Shown here: piece after piece, positions 1 to 9,800 of the stretch
Position numbering within the stretch: the stretch's first letter is position 1
How the letters are laid out: each line of letters begins with the position of its first letter
NCBI RefSeq assembly: GCF_009557455.1
Contig: NZ_CP045651.1
Location: 1,054,001-1,118,000 of the forward strand
Direction: 5' to 3'
Source of the DNA: Alistipes sp. dk3624
GTDB taxonomy: Bacteria > Bacteroidota > Bacteroidia > Bacteroidales > Rikenellaceae
Length of the DNA stretch: 64,000 nt
Program-made: the position numbers and the translations under genes
Notes under the pieces: generated by a model
The model's input: the letters and a program-made list of their open reading frames with translations, nothing else
Databases searched by the model: none
Told to the model about the DNA's origin: nothing

Positions 1-1
1 C

Positions 2-2821
2 CTTTTCTGGAGCATCACGCACCTGGCCCGCCGGGCGATGCGTAAAAGAGAAAACGAACTGTCGATGCCGCAGACGATCGCCGTGATCGGCGCCGGACTG
101 GTCGGCAGCATTGCCTATACGTTCACCGACACGTTCTGGTTTTCGGCCGTCGAGGGCGAAGTGTACGCGCTGTCGTCGTTCTTTACGGCGATCGTATTCT
201 GGGCGATCCTGAAATGGGAAAACGTCGCCGACGAACCGCATGCGAACCGCTGGCTGATCCTGATCGCCTACCTTACCGGGCTGGCTATCGGCGTACACCT
301 GCTGAACCTACTGATCATTCCGCCGATCGTACTGATCTACTATTTCCGCAAATACAGCGTGACCAAATGGGGAGTCGTCAAGGCGCTGCTGGTTTCCGCC
401 GCGATCCTCGTGGCGGCCATGTTCATCATCATTCCCGGAACGATCCAACTGGGCGCACTGTTCGACAGGCTGTTCGTCAACACGTTCGGTCTGCCGTTCA
501 ACAGCGGAATCACGGTCTACGCTTTCGCGCTGTTCGCCGCGCTGGCATGGGGCGTTTATCTTACGCATAAAAAAGGAAAGGTGCTGGCCAACACGATTCT
601 GTTGTGCGTGACCGTAGTGATCCTCGGATACAGTTCGTACGCTTCGGTCGTGATCCGGTCGGCGGCGAACCCGCCGATGAACAGCAACGCGCCGAACAAC
701 CCCTACGGGCTGCTGTCGCTGTTGAACCGCGACCAGTACGGCGCAAGACCGCTGGTCAAAGGTCCCTACTATTCGTCGCCTCCGATAGCTTACAAAGAAA
801 AAACGGCCTATTACAAGGGAGACAGCGGGAAATACGAATCGGCGCAGACGTTGGGCGGATACGAATACGATCCGCAGTTCGAATTCTTCTTTCCGCGCAT
901 GTACTCGGAAAAACCGTCCGACATCAAGGCTTACCAGAACTGGGTGCAGATCAAAGGACGTCAAATCCCGTTCGGCGATGAAACGATTACCGTGCCTACG
1001 TTCGCAGAGAACCTGAAATTCTTTTTCGCCTATCAGATGAACTTCATGTACTGGCGGTACTTCCTGTGGAATTTCGTAGGACGCCAGAGCGACATCCAGT
1101 CGACCGGCGAAATTACGGACGGCAACTGGCTCTCCGGGATCAACGCCGTCGACGAACTGTTCCTCGGCCCGCAGGACCACCTGCCGAGCGAGAAAGCGGC
1201 AAACAAAGGACGAAATACCTACTATTTTCTACCGTTCATCCTCGGTATCATCGGGCTGATCTACCAATTGAACCGAGACGGCAGAAACTTTACGGTCGTC
1301 ATGGCCTTCTTCATCATGACGGGCGTGGCGATCGCCGTCTACCTGAATTCGCCGCCGGCCGAGCCGAGGGAACGGGACTACGTTTTCGCGGGATCGTTCT
1401 ACGCGTTCTGCATGTGGATCGGATTCGGCGTACCGGCCCTGTACGAAGCGTTCAAACGCTGGTTCAAGAGAGATCACGTCTACACGGCCGTAGCGGCAAC
1501 GCTGATCGGCGCGATCGTACCGGCCCTGCTGGGCGCTAAAAACTGGGACGACCACGACCGCGCCGGGCGTTTCGTAGCCCGCGACTTCGGGATGAATTAC
1601 CTGAAATCGGCCCTGCCCAACGCGATCATCATGAACTACGGAGACAACGACACCTTCCCGCTGTGGTACGCACAGGAAGTCGAAGGGGTGCGCACCGACG
1701 TCCGCGTGATGAACATGAGCTACCTGGGCGCCGACTGGTACATAGACCAGATGAAATTGAAGAGCAACGACTCCGATCCCGTGCCGTTCACCCTGCCGCG
1801 CGACAAATACACCTACCGGAACGATTACCTGCCGATCAAAGAACGATTCAAATCGGCCACCGCGAAACAGGTGATCGACGAATGGATCAGGCTCGACGAT
1901 CCGGTCACCAAAGTGACCACGCCGTTCGGAACGGAAGGGGACTACATTCCGACGCGGAAAATCGCGATCCCGGTCAATAAGGAGAACGCGATCGCCAGCG
2001 GCATCGTTAAACCGGAAGACGCGCACCTGATGGTCGACACGATCTACCTGACCCTGAAAGGCAGCATCGTCACGCGCGACCAGCTGATGCTGATCGATCT
2101 GCTGGCGCACTTCGACTGGAAACGGCCGATCTATTTCACGCAAGCCATTTCGCCCGGAGAACTCGGACTGAGAGATTACCTGCAGGTCGACGGATTCGTG
2201 TACCGGCTGGTGCCGATCGCAACCAAAGGGGACTATCTCAACATCGGACGGGTCGATGCGGATTACTTGTACGACAAGCTGATGAACGAATTCTCCTACG
2301 GAAACATCGACGATCCGAAGGTCTATGCCGATTATACGGTACATAACAATTTCTACTCGACGCAGGCGCGGACGCTGTACGCCCGGCTGGCGAAGGCCCT
2401 GCTGGAAAAGGGCGACACGACGCGGGCGATCGAAGTGCTGGATACCGGCATCCGGAAGATCCCGTTCAGCCAGATCCGGCACAACTACATGTCGACCGTT
2501 CCGATCATCGAGGCCTATTATATGGCCGGAGCTTTCGACAAGGGAAACGAGGTGCTGGAAGAATATGCGAAAAACCTGGAGGAAAACATTACCTATTACC
2601 TGCGCTTTACAGGGAAATACAAAGACCTGACTCTACGGGACGTGAAGGAAAACGCAGAATACCTCTACGACCTTTATCAGATCGCGGGCATGTTCGGACA
2701 GACCGGGCAAGCCCGGCAGATCGAACAGTACCTCATCGACAAAGGAATCGTGGAAGATAAAAAGCAGGAAACGCCAACCGTTACGCCCATCGACACGGAC
2801 AACGGGACGCTACTCCAATAA
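2..2821 (+). CDS. GT117 family (DUF2723) membrane glycosyltransferase-like protein, 5' partial
   Basis: The reading frame is already open at the first full codon, so the true start lies left of the window; 939 residues are visible. The first half has many hydrophobic membrane segments. The second half is soluble, contains the family-typical stretch GDNDTFPLWYAQEVEG, and ends in a helical region that may be TPR-like. DUF2723 proteins of Bacteroidetes are classed as glycosyltransferase family 117 and resemble protein O-mannosyltransferases; transfer of a sugar from a lipid carrier to exported proteins is inferred, not shown. An internal ATG at 38 exists, but the preceding in-frame residues (LFWSITHLARRA) fit the family, so it is not the start. 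rnhB follows 21 bp downstream in the same direction. Confidence 0.85.
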   Translation, partial: LFWSITHLARRAMRKRENELSMPQTIAVIGAGLVGSIAYTFTDTFWFSAVEGEVYALSSFFTAIVFWAILKWENVADEPHANRWLILIAYLTGLAIGVHLLNLLIIPPIVLIYYFRKYSVTKWGVVKALLVSAAILVAAMFIIIPGTIQLGALFDRLFVNTFGLPFNSGITVYAFALFAALAWGVYLTHKKGKVLANTILLCVTVVILGYSSYASVVIRSAANPPMNSNAPNNPYGLLSLLNRDQYGARPLVKGPYYSSPPIAYKEKTAYYKGDSGKYESAQTLGGYEYDPQFEFFFPRMYSEKPSDIKAYQNWVQIKGRQIPFGDETITVPTFAENLKFFFAYQMNFMYWRYFLWNFVGRQSDIQSTGEITDGNWLSGINAVDELFLGPQDHLPSEKAANKGRNTYYFLPFILGIIGLIYQLNRDGRNFTVVMAFFIMTGVAIAVYLNSPPAEPRERDYVFAGSFYAFCMWIGFGVPALYEAFKRWFKRDHVYTAVAATLIGAIVPALLGAKNWDDHDRAGRFVARDFGMNYLKSALPNAIIMNYGDNDTFPLWYAQEVEGVRTDVRVMNMSYLGADWYIDQMKLKSNDSDPVPFTLPRDKYTYRNDYLPIKERFKSATAKQVIDEWIRLDDPVTKVTTPFGTEGDYIPTRKIAIPVNKENAIASGIVKPEDAHLMVDTIYLTLKGSIVTRDQLMLIDLLAHFDWKRPIYFTQAISPGELGLRDYLQVDGFVYRLVPIATKGDYLNIGRVDADYLYDKLMNEFSYGNIDDPKVYADYTVHNNFYSTQARTLYARLAKALLEKGDTTRAIEVLDTGIRKIPFSQIRHNYMSTVPIIEAYYMAGAFDKGNEVLEEYAKNLEENITYYLRFTGKYKDLTLRDVKENAEYLYDLYQIAGMFGQTGQARQIEQYLIDKGIVEDKKQETPTVTPIDTDNGTLLQ

Positions 2822-2842
2822 ACCTACCGACCGCCGAGGGAG

Positions 2843-3463
2843 ATGCTGAAAACCTGCTCACAGCACGAACTGGTCGAGGCCGGTTGCGACGAAGCCGGGC
2901 GGGGGCCGCTGGCAGGACCGGTGGCCGCCGCCGCGGTTATCCTGCCGCCGGAATGGAACCATCCGCTGCTGAACGACTCGAAACAGATGAGCGAGAAAAA
3001 CCGCTACTTGTTACGGGACGTTATCGAACGGGAAGCCGTAGCCTGGGCCGTAGAGATGGTTTTTCCGGAAGAAATCGACCGGATCAACATCCTGAACGCT
3101 TCGTTCGCGGCGATGTCCCGCGCCGTCGAACGACTATCGGTGAAACCACAGTTGCTGCTGATCGACGGAAACCGGTTCCGGACAACGCTGGATATTCCGT
3201 ACCGCTGCATCGTCAAAGGCGACGCGACGTATGCGTCCATCGCTGCGGCCTCGGTGCTGGCCAAAACCTACCGCGACGACTACATGATGCGGATCGCCGA
3301 GGAATATCCGGTATACAACTGGCAGAAAAACAAAGGATATCCGACCCGGGAACACAGGGAAGCGGTCATGCGATACGGTCTGTCGCCATACCACCGCATG
3401 TCGTTCAACCACGAATTCGAACAGTTGCGACTGTTCGAGCGACCGGCCGAAAACCAAAAATGA
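2843..3463 (+). CDS. rnhB: Ribonuclease HII
   Basis: 206 residues, the normal length for the family. The N-terminal [13 protein letters not shown] motif carries the first catalytic Asp-Glu pair. LLIDGN and the later [11 protein letters not shown] supply the remaining metal-binding carboxylates. The enzyme cuts the RNA strand of RNA-DNA hybrids and starts removal of single ribonucleotides from DNA. It sits 21 bp after the glycosyltransferase gene, so co-transcription is likely. It is the last ordinary gene before the phage-derived cluster. Confidence 0.95.
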   Translation: MLKTCSQHELVEAGCDEAGRGPLAGPVAAAAVILPPEWNHPLLNDSKQMSEKNRYLLRDVIEREAVAWAVEMVFPEEIDRINILNASFAAMSRAVERLSVKPQLLLIDGNRFRTTLDIPYRCIVKGDATYASIAAASVLAKTYRDDYMMRIAEEYPVYNWQKNKGYPTREHREAVMRYGLSPYHRMSFNHEFEQLRLFERPAENQK

Positions 3464-3637
3464 ACAACGATAAAATGTGAAACGACTATCGAAAGATTCA
3501 AAAATTGATCTTTTTGCCGATTTTTTTATTTCAATAATTAATTTCTTCACACAGAATAAAAGCAACTGGTTAAACGCATCTTACATATCAAATAAAAAAC
3601 CGGAGCCTCTCTAAAATTCCTGTTTTTTTGAAAAAAA

Positions 3638-3671
3638 CGCCGTCTCTCTCTTGACAAAGGGGGAGGCGGCG
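3638..3671. promoter_or_regulatory. Candidate operator: imperfect inverted repeat around the -33 element
   Basis: CGCCGTCTCTCTC (3638-3650) and GGGGGAGGCGGCG (3659-3671) pair at 10 of 13 positions around the spacer TTGACAAA, which contains the -33 element. There is no T-run, so it is not a typical terminator. A repressor bound here would block the cluster promoter. No repressor gene is in the cluster, so a regulator would have to be encoded elsewhere. Confidence 0.35.
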
Positions 3672-3682
3672 TTCTATATTTG
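3651..3682 (+). promoter_or_regulatory. Bacteroidetes-type promoter of the phage-derived cluster
   Basis: TTG at 3651-3653 and TATATTTG at 3675-3682, separated by 21 bp, match the Bacteroidetes -33/-7 pattern (TTTG and TAnnTTTG). It is the only convincing promoter between rnhB and the first phage-type gene. The leader to the first ATG would be about 160 nt. Confidence 0.6.
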
Positions 3683-3847
3683 TACAGCGACGGCCCGGAC
3701 CGGGCACTTTTCCGAACGGAAACGGCAAACGCGCCGGTCGGAGGAACGGAGAACGAAACGCCGCTCGCTTATTCCATATTCTATCGAATTATTTATTAAC
3801 ATTTCGGGGAGTTATCGATTGCAATTCGGGACATTTCGTTTCAGGTT

Positions 3848-4174
3848 ATGAACACTCTTCACCGGTTCTGTCCCGCACAGTCTGTCGATAACCCGAATCA
3901 AAACCATCAGAAACCCATGTCGCAAGCAGTCCGAACAACCGGATCGGAAGCCGGAATCAGCCAACCGATCGAATCGCAACCTATTAAAAACAAAACCGAT
4001 ACAGATTCATATCGACTGATGACCGAAGCAATCGACTCTATCCGGCAGGCGGAAGAAGCCGTCGAACGGCTGGCCCGTTTCCGGCTGCAACAGAAAATGT
4101 CGAACAACCGTGCAAAAAGCGTTGTCCGGGAGTTGAAAGAGCTGGAAAAAGTGCTGTCGTTGTATATCAGCTAA
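3848..4174 (+). CDS. Hypothetical protein, first gene of the phage-derived cluster
   Basis: 108 residues. The N-terminal half is polar, rich in Asn, Gln, Ser and Pro, and probably disordered. The C-terminal half (from about residue 55) is strongly helical and charged, a likely coiled coil ending in VVRELKELEKVLSLYIS. I do not recognise a family. A second ATG at 3917 could also be the start. Position right after the promoter and 46 bp before the next gene suggests it belongs to the cluster. Confidence 0.55.
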   Translation: MNTLHRFCPAQSVDNPNQNHQKPMSQAVRTTGSEAGISQPIESQPIKNKTDTDSYRLMTEAIDSIRQAEEAVERLARFRLQQKMSNNRAKSVVRELKELEKVLSLYIS

Positions 4175-4220
4175 CCGTCTATTAACAGATTATACACACT
4201 AAAAACGGAGTTATCGACAC

Positions 4221-4994
4221 ATGACCACCGTAACGATCGACAATCGGAGCTATCCGTGCCCTTCCGCATGGAACGAAATCGGCTGGGAACAGTTTTTTAC
4301 GCTGGCGGAATATGCCGGGCAGACGGTCGGCACTTCTGCAACGGAACGGAAAGCGGAGCGGGTACTGGAGCGCATTTGCGGAGTGGATCCGGGAACCGTT
4401 CGGAAGATCGACGGCCGGCAGCGAAAACAGTTCGCCGACTGCCTGGGCGAACGTTTTTTCGGGTTTCCGCCGCCATTTCCGGAAAATCCGGATGGAAACG
4501 GCAGTACGGACGGTTTCGATTGGAACGGAATACGGATGCTGTTTCCCGCTCCGGCAGTCGATCCCGACGGCAGCGTCGTACCGCTGGCGCATACGACGGC
4601 CGTCGAACTGTGCGAAGCGACCGACCTGTACCTGTGCGACAAATGGCGGTACGCCCCGCTCGTCGTCGCGATACTCTGCCGTCCCGAAGGTGAACCCTAC
4701 CGGGAACAGACATGCCGGCATCGGGCCTGGAGCATGAAAAAACTGCCGATGGACATCGTTCTGCGCCTTTACGACATGCTCCGGCAAGCACACCGCTACC
4801 TGAAACGCAATTACCCGCTCTGCTACGAAACTCCCCGGACGAACGGGGAAAAGACCGGACGCGAAGGACCGACCTGGAACGAGCTGCTGCTGTGGGCGGG
4901 ACATTTCCGGATCGACGAGATCGAGCCGGTACGCCGAATGAATTGCCACGATTTTATGGATCTCGTGCAGAGCCGCATTAAAATGAACGGATAA
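4221..4994 (+). CDS. Hypothetical phage-type protein, 257 aa
   Basis: 257 residues, soluble, with several Trp and Cys residues but no Walker A motif, so it is not a terminase. The N-terminus (MTTVTIDNRSYPCPSAWNEI) has the short beta-strand opening often seen in tail-assembly proteins of Bacteroidetes phages. A tail-assembly or chaperone-type role is only inferred from its place before two tail-like genes. The protein is followed 55 bp later by the next gene of the cluster. Confidence 0.6.
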   Translation: MTTVTIDNRSYPCPSAWNEIGWEQFFTLAEYAGQTVGTSATERKAERVLERICGVDPGTVRKIDGRQRKQFADCLGERFFGFPPPFPENPDGNGSTDGFDWNGIRMLFPAPAVDPDGSVVPLAHTTAVELCEATDLYLCDKWRYAPLVVAILCRPEGEPYREQTCRHRAWSMKKLPMDIVLRLYDMLRQAHRYLKRNYPLCYETPRTNGEKTGREGPTWNELLLWAGHFRIDEIEPVRRMNCHDFMDLVQSRIKMNG

Positions 4995-5049
4995 ACGGCT
5001 CTTTTCCGGACGATTTCGATGAAAAAACATCCTGTAAAACAAACTCAAA

Positions 5050-5481
5050 ATGCCCAGAAATCAACTTTCGGCCCTGATCCGAAAAACCGCCGAGAAACTC
5101 GGCTATCACTTTTACGAAGGCTTCGAGTACCGCATGAACGAATGCGCGCTGAAATTTCCGGCCGTATGGCTGTCGCCGCCGAAAACGAGCCGTGTCGAAG
5201 GAAGGCGGGAACGGAAGATTACCTACCGCGTCGTACTGCAGCTGATGCAGTGCAACCGCAAATTCGACGAATCCGCAAAAAATAGGGTATGGGACGGGCT
5301 GGAACGGGACGCCCTACGGCTCACCGACCGGCTGACCCCGCAGCAAAACGTCTTTTGCACGGAAAACATCTCGATGGCTCCGGCCGAATTCACGCTGACC
5401 CGACAGGGAGAACTATCGCTGCGGGTGGAATTCGATGTCCGCACGGACGATTGTCAAACCTCAACCGACGAATCCCTATGA
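5050..5481 (+). CDS. Small phage tail-completion-like protein
   Basis: 143 residues of mixed alpha/beta composition with no signal peptide. Size, position before a larger tail-type protein and the alternating strand pattern in the C-terminal half (EFTLTRQGELSLRVEFDV) resemble tail terminator or minor tail proteins, but no diagnostic motif is visible. Its stop overlaps the next ATG by 4 bp (ATGA), which indicates translational coupling. Confidence 0.55.
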   Translation: MPRNQLSALIRKTAEKLGYHFYEGFEYRMNECALKFPAVWLSPPKTSRVEGRRERKITYRVVLQLMQCNRKFDESAKNRVWDGLERDALRLTDRLTPQQNVFCTENISMAPAEFTLTRQGELSLRVEFDVRTDDCQTSTDESL

Positions 5482-6482
5482 AAATCACCAAAATCCCCGC
5501 GCCGTACTCCCCGGCTTACCGGGACGCGCTGTTCCGGATTTCGGCAACGGCCGACGAAATCGTGGAGCTCGACATTTTCGACCACGCAGGTACCGGAATC
5601 ATCGGCAGAAAAAGGCTTTACGGGTCGACCGTATACGACGTGAACGTAGCCGGCTACGCACAGGGGCAGTTCGAAGTGGCCCCGCTGCGAACCGTGCAAT
5701 GCACGTTCGTCGCCCCGCCGAAACGGATCGTGAACCTGACGGTCGGATCGGGCAGCACGCGCAGCACGACCCGGCTGAACGCGGGGATACGAACGATCTA
5801 TTCCTACGAAAAACTATCGGCGTCGCCGGAAACCCGGACGATCGGGCCGGAAGAGAGCGACGAAATCGCCGTCATCGCGGAAGGCGGAACGCTGAAAGCG
5901 GTCGCGGTCGTTGCGGGCACTCCGGCGACGCCGGTCACGCTGGCTACGAAAAACGATGCCGACGGGTTGCACGTATTCGGGTTGAAAATGGCGGACATGC
6001 GGGCGAAACTCAGGGCTGCCGGACTGAGAGAACCGACCGAAGGAGAAATCGTAACGGTCCGCATCCTGGACGGCGAGGACGAAGAGATGGCCTGCCAGCG
6101 GTACCGGGTAGCGCCGACCGGCGAACAGAACGTCCGAATATGCTGGTGGAACGGATACGGCCAGATCGACTACCATACGATGCGGTGCGTCCTGAGCAAC
6201 GGATACGACATCCGCAAAGAGCGCGTATACACGGCCGACGGCTACCGCACGACCGGTTGTAGCCGGGAAAACAGGCTATCGCTGGCCTCCGATTTCGTCA
6301 ACCGCGAAACGATGGAATGGCTGAGCGGAATCGCCGTAGCGCCCGGAGTGTGGATGGAGCAGAACTATGCGTTCGTCCCGCTGGACATCCTGACCGAAAC
6401 GGTAACGACCGTGTCCGAAACGCTCTCGCAACTGCAATTGACCGTCCGCAAAAGCGCCCGGGAAATCTACCAACACCAGTAA
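5478..6482 (+). CDS. Phage tail/baseplate-type structural protein, 334 aa
   Basis: Start chosen at ATG 5478, which overlaps the previous stop. 334 residues, beta-rich, no membrane segment. The start MKITKIPAPYSPAYRDALF and the following strands (LDIFDHAGTGIIGRKRLYG) resemble structural proteins found next to the large tail protein in Bacteroidetes siphophages. The next gene starts 3 bp after its stop. A distal-tail or adaptor role is inferred from order and fold type only. Confidence 0.6.
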   Translation: MKITKIPAPYSPAYRDALFRISATADEIVELDIFDHAGTGIIGRKRLYGSTVYDVNVAGYAQGQFEVAPLRTVQCTFVAPPKRIVNLTVGSGSTRSTTRLNAGIRTIYSYEKLSASPETRTIGPEESDEIAVIAEGGTLKAVAVVAGTPATPVTLATKNDADGLHVFGLKMADMRAKLRAAGLREPTEGEIVTVRILDGEDEEMACQRYRVAPTGEQNVRICWWNGYGQIDYHTMRCVLSNGYDIRKERVYTADGYRTTGCSRENRLSLASDFVNRETMEWLSGIAVAPGVWMEQNYAFVPLDILTETVTTVSETLSQLQLTVRKSAREIYQHQ

Positions 6483-6485
6483 ACC

Positions 6486-8858
6486 ATGATGAAACTGTTT
6501 ATCGACGGCAAACAGGCCGATACCGACCAGACGACCGCCGTGTCGATTTCGCTCGGAATCGCCTCGATCACCAAAATCGAAACCGGAAGGACGGGATACT
6601 CGAAAACGATCCGCGTGCCGATGACCGCACGCAACCGACTGCTGTTCGGCAACCCGGAAGAGATACACGCGGCCGAGCAGTTCAACCAGCAGCCGCATAC
6701 GGCACGCATCGAAGCGGACGGCTGCACGGTACTCGAAGGCTCCCCGATGATGACCCGGTGCGAAAGTACGCCGGCAGGAGAGGGATGGTACCGAATCAAC
6801 ATCATCGGGGCCGGCAAAGAGTGGGTGCAAAAAGCGGCGGCGGAGATGTTCAATGAAATCGGGATCGCTTTTGAACATACGATCACGGCGGACATGGTCA
6901 AACAAAGCTGGACATGGGACGAACCGGTGCGTTTTTTCCCCGTGCAGCGCGACCGGTTCGCCGTAGCATCCGACACCGTTCAGCAGGGCGTTCGGATGCT
7001 GACCTTTACGGACTACCATCCGTTCTTGAACGTACGGGCGCTGGTCGATGCGATCGCGGCCGCAGGAGGTTATACGGTCGCGTCGACGTTCATGGACAGC
7101 GCATTTTTCCGGGCGCTGTACATCAGCGGGCGCTATCCGGAAAAAGAAGTCGAACCGCTGGCCGAACGGATGGGATTCCTCGCCGGACGGTTCGCCGATG
7201 CAACGGCCGTAGCGGACCGGTTCGGCAGGGTTTACGCCGATCCGCTGACCACGATCTCGTCGGTCGGGAACATCGTCGACACGGCCGATCCGGACGACAT
7301 CTCCGACGGAGTTTCCGTGGCGGGCGTCTACAACCGCAACGGCTGCTTCCGGAAAGACGGGCAGCGGGCGGCTTATTACCCGACGGAGAGCGTAGCCGTA
7401 GGATTCGAATACCGGCTCCGTTACCGTTCGGACTACCGGATCGCCAGCCGGACGGCCCTGAAATGCTTCGACCGGGTCTACCTCGACGACAACATCGAAC
7501 ACCGCTACCAGGTGACCAACCGCAACGAAGACCGGCGAGAAACGTATCGCGACGGATGGAGCTACCGGCTGATCGTCTTCGACCACGCCGAAGCGAACAC
7601 ATACCGGTTTACCCACGAACTCGCAACGGACGGAACAACCTCCATCGTGAAAACCTTTTCGTCGCGGAGCACCCTGATCGAACCGCAAACCGGACAGACG
7701 ATATCCAATCCCCGGTTATGGATCCAGTCGGGCGGCACCTACCTGCCGTTCACCGGGGACTGGGCGCTGTACGACGGCTATGTCGCCGAAACCGGACAAA
7801 TCGACATCGAACTGACGGTCAGAAGTTCGGCAGCGACGGCATCTCCGTCGACCCCCCGCTATTTCCACCGGTTCCATTTCGGCGGAGCGGACGAAGGCAT
7901 GGAGCTGACACTCGGCCGGGAGACGACGCTCAGGCCCGTTTTCATGCCGCATCCGTGCGAAGGGACGACCATCGGATTTGCCGACGTCGCGGCGCACGAG
8001 ATCCGGCAGATCGCGCTGATCAATGCATTGAAACAGTTGTTCAATCTCTATTTCTACTCCGACACGCTGACCAGGACGCTCTATGTGGAACCGCGCGAAA
8101 CATTCTACCGGAACGACGTCGTCGTGGATTGGAGCGAAAAAATCGACCGCAGCCGGCCCGTCGCGATCGAAGAACCCGGCGCAGACCTGGCGCAGCGCTT
8201 CACGCTGCGTTACCAGCCAGGAGACGGCAGCGCAGCCCGGTGGGACGAGTCCCACAAAGAGATCCTGGGACGCTGGAGCGCGCCGATCCTGAACCGGTTC
8301 GCCAAAGAAGGTGAACAAATTTACAGCAACCCGATCTTCACGCCGACCCTGAACAAAACCGGCGAGTATCCCGATGCGCCGGAAGCTTCGCTCGCCCAGG
8401 TCGGCGACCGCGACCGCAGCGGTAACGCGGAAGAGAATGAAAACCTGAATTTCCCACCGAAAATCGTCCGGTACTACGGTATGACCGCGCTGGACGGACA
8501 TCCGTGGGGATGGCCGTCGTACGACAGCCAGTACCCCAAAATCGCGTTCCACGATCCGCAGGGGGAACAGCCGTTCACACTCTGTTTCGAAGACCGGGAC
8601 GGAGCGGACGGATTGCACCGATATTACGACAAAACGGTGGAGCTATACAACCGGGGACGGAGAATCACGCTATACCTGTATCTGAAGCCGGAGGACATCG
8701 AACCGCTGATCGTTCCGAATACGCTGTGTCACGATTTCAGAGCCCTGTTCCAGCTGACGATCGCCGGGGAAACGCTGCTATGCCGGCTCGAAGAGATCTG
8801 CGACTACAATCCCGCTGGAGGACAATCTACGAAATGCATTTTTCTAAAAAACGTATAA
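6486..8858 (+). CDS. Large tail/baseplate protein, 790 aa
   Basis: The largest protein of the cluster. The first 130 residues contain MKLFIDGKQADTDQTTAVSI and KTIRVPMTARNRLLFGNPEE, a pattern I associate with large tail proteins of Bacteroidetes prophages. The remainder is beta-rich with many aromatic residues. No peptidase or glycosidase motif was seen. The gene is full length, with no internal stop, and is tightly coupled to the genes on both sides (3-bp gaps). Intactness of such a long open frame argues that the cluster is under selection. Confidence 0.65.
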   Translation: MMKLFIDGKQADTDQTTAVSISLGIASITKIETGRTGYSKTIRVPMTARNRLLFGNPEEIHAAEQFNQQPHTARIEADGCTVLEGSPMMTRCESTPAGEGWYRINIIGAGKEWVQKAAAEMFNEIGIAFEHTITADMVKQSWTWDEPVRFFPVQRDRFAVASDTVQQGVRMLTFTDYHPFLNVRALVDAIAAAGGYTVASTFMDSAFFRALYISGRYPEKEVEPLAERMGFLAGRFADATAVADRFGRVYADPLTTISSVGNIVDTADPDDISDGVSVAGVYNRNGCFRKDGQRAAYYPTESVAVGFEYRLRYRSDYRIASRTALKCFDRVYLDDNIEHRYQVTNRNEDRRETYRDGWSYRLIVFDHAEANTYRFTHELATDGTTSIVKTFSSRSTLIEPQTGQTISNPRLWIQSGGTYLPFTGDWALYDGYVAETGQIDIELTVRSSAATASPSTPRYFHRFHFGGADEGMELTLGRETTLRPVFMPHPCEGTTIGFADVAAHEIRQIALINALKQLFNLYFYSDTLTRTLYVEPRETFYRNDVVVDWSEKIDRSRPVAIEEPGADLAQRFTLRYQPGDGSAARWDESHKEILGRWSAPILNRFAKEGEQIYSNPIFTPTLNKTGEYPDAPEASLAQVGDRDRSGNAEENENLNFPPKIVRYYGMTALDGHPWGWPSYDSQYPKIAFHDPQGEQPFTLCFEDRDGADGLHRYYDKTVELYNRGRRITLYLYLKPEDIEPLIVPNTLCHDFRALFQLTIAGETLLCRLEEICDYNPAGGQSTKCIFLKNV

Positions 8859-8861
8859 TCC

Positions 8862-9470
8862 ATGAACACAGAACCCTATCGAATCTTCTGGGACGACGAG
8901 CTGTGGCTCGCCCGGCGGCTGCGGGAAGCGTCGGCAGACCCGGCCGGCGAAGACCGACGGCAAACGGCATCCGGAAAAAAAGACAGCGGCATCTCGCGGA
9001 TAACGGACAGAAAATCTCCGAACGGGGAAAGCCGCGTTCCGCAGCCGTTCGCCGGAACGGAAGTTCCCGGTGAAAAGCGACTCCCGGCAGCGATTTCCCG
9101 CCAAACCGATCCCGAAACGGAAACGGCTTTCAACCCCGCAGGTCCCGAAACGAAGCATTCCGGATACGGACAGGCGACGGCGGCTTACGCACCTGCGACC
9201 GAACCGTTTCCGGCAATCCAGAAACCGGTCGATCCGACCCGTCGGCAAAACGGGTCGGGATACGGATCGCAAAACGAAACGTCACCGTACCCGCAACGAA
9301 GCGGGAACGACGATGAGCGCGGTTCCTCCCGGCTGTCGGAAGAGTCGCGCCGCGCAATCCGCGAAACCGTAAACGAACGGTTGTCGGAATTGAGGGTGTA
9401 CGTGCTCGAATCGGACATTACCGAAGCGCAGCAGGCCGTTAAAAGCGTCGTGGAACAAGCATCTTTCTGA
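8862..9470 (+). CDS. Low-complexity protein with a tape-measure-like C-terminus
   Basis: 202 residues. The first 25 residues are ordered (NTEPYRIFWDDELWLARRL). Residues 30-150 are rich in Pro, Thr, Gln, Gly, Arg and Glu and are probably disordered. The last 45 residues (SRRAIRETVNERLSELRVYV, then LESDITEAQQAVKSVVEQA) resemble the C-terminal tail I recall from Bacteroidetes tape-measure proteins. A normal tape measure has many hundreds of residues with a hydrophobic helical core, which is missing here. It may be a relic or a miniature of one. The identification rests on memory of the motif and on gene position. Confidence 0.55.
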   Translation: MNTEPYRIFWDDELWLARRLREASADPAGEDRRQTASGKKDSGISRITDRKSPNGESRVPQPFAGTEVPGEKRLPAAISRQTDPETETAFNPAGPETKHSGYGQATAAYAPATEPFPAIQKPVDPTRRQNGSGYGSQNETSPYPQRSGNDDERGSSRLSEESRRAIRETVNERLSELRVYVLESDITEAQQAVKSVVEQASF

Positions 9471-9489
9471 AAGCCATAAATCCGAAAAT

Positions 9490-9756
9490 ATGACACGTTA
9501 CGAAAAAGAACTGATCCGCATGATCGGCATGCGGTTCGGAGAGCTCGCTCCGCAACAATTGGTCGAGAAACTGACCAGAATCGGCGTGATCGACATCACG
9601 CTGTGCAAAGTACTGACGATCCGGGAATTCGTCGCCGCACTGCAAAAGAACGGGATGAAAAAGATCGACGCGATGTGGATGGCGTCCGAACAATTCGCCT
9701 GCACCTACGAATACGTGCGCAAATGCATGTACTACTATACCGACGTAAACCTGTAA
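9490..9756 (+). CDS. Small conserved-looking helical protein
   Basis: 88 residues, all-helical and basic. Residues 1-30 and 45-80 could form a helix-turn-helix-like bundle (LTIREFVAALQKNGMKK, then a Cys- and Tyr-rich tail). DNA binding is possible but not demonstrable. It sits between the putative tape-measure relic and the scaffold-like gene. In tailed phages this position often holds a tail-assembly factor. Confidence 0.5.
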   Translation: MTRYEKELIRMIGMRFGELAPQQLVEKLTRIGVIDITLCKVLTIREFVAALQKNGMKKIDAMWMASEQFACTYEYVRKCMYYYTDVNL

Positions 9757-9800
9757 CGAAAAGTCGGTTTTCGTAGAAAAAATTTCCGTGACGAACCGCG

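Larger units (their letters stand above)
3464..3847. other. Intergenic region, control region of the phage-derived cluster
   Basis: 384 bp without a supportable gene. The first part is AT-rich. The centre holds a good Bacteroidetes promoter and an imperfect inverted repeat, described separately. A GC-rich perfect repeat GCCCGG-A-CCGGGC lies at 3693-3705 in the presumed leader, followed by about 140 bp of untranslated sequence. No attachment-site repeat matching the far end of the cluster was seen. Confidence 0.5.
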
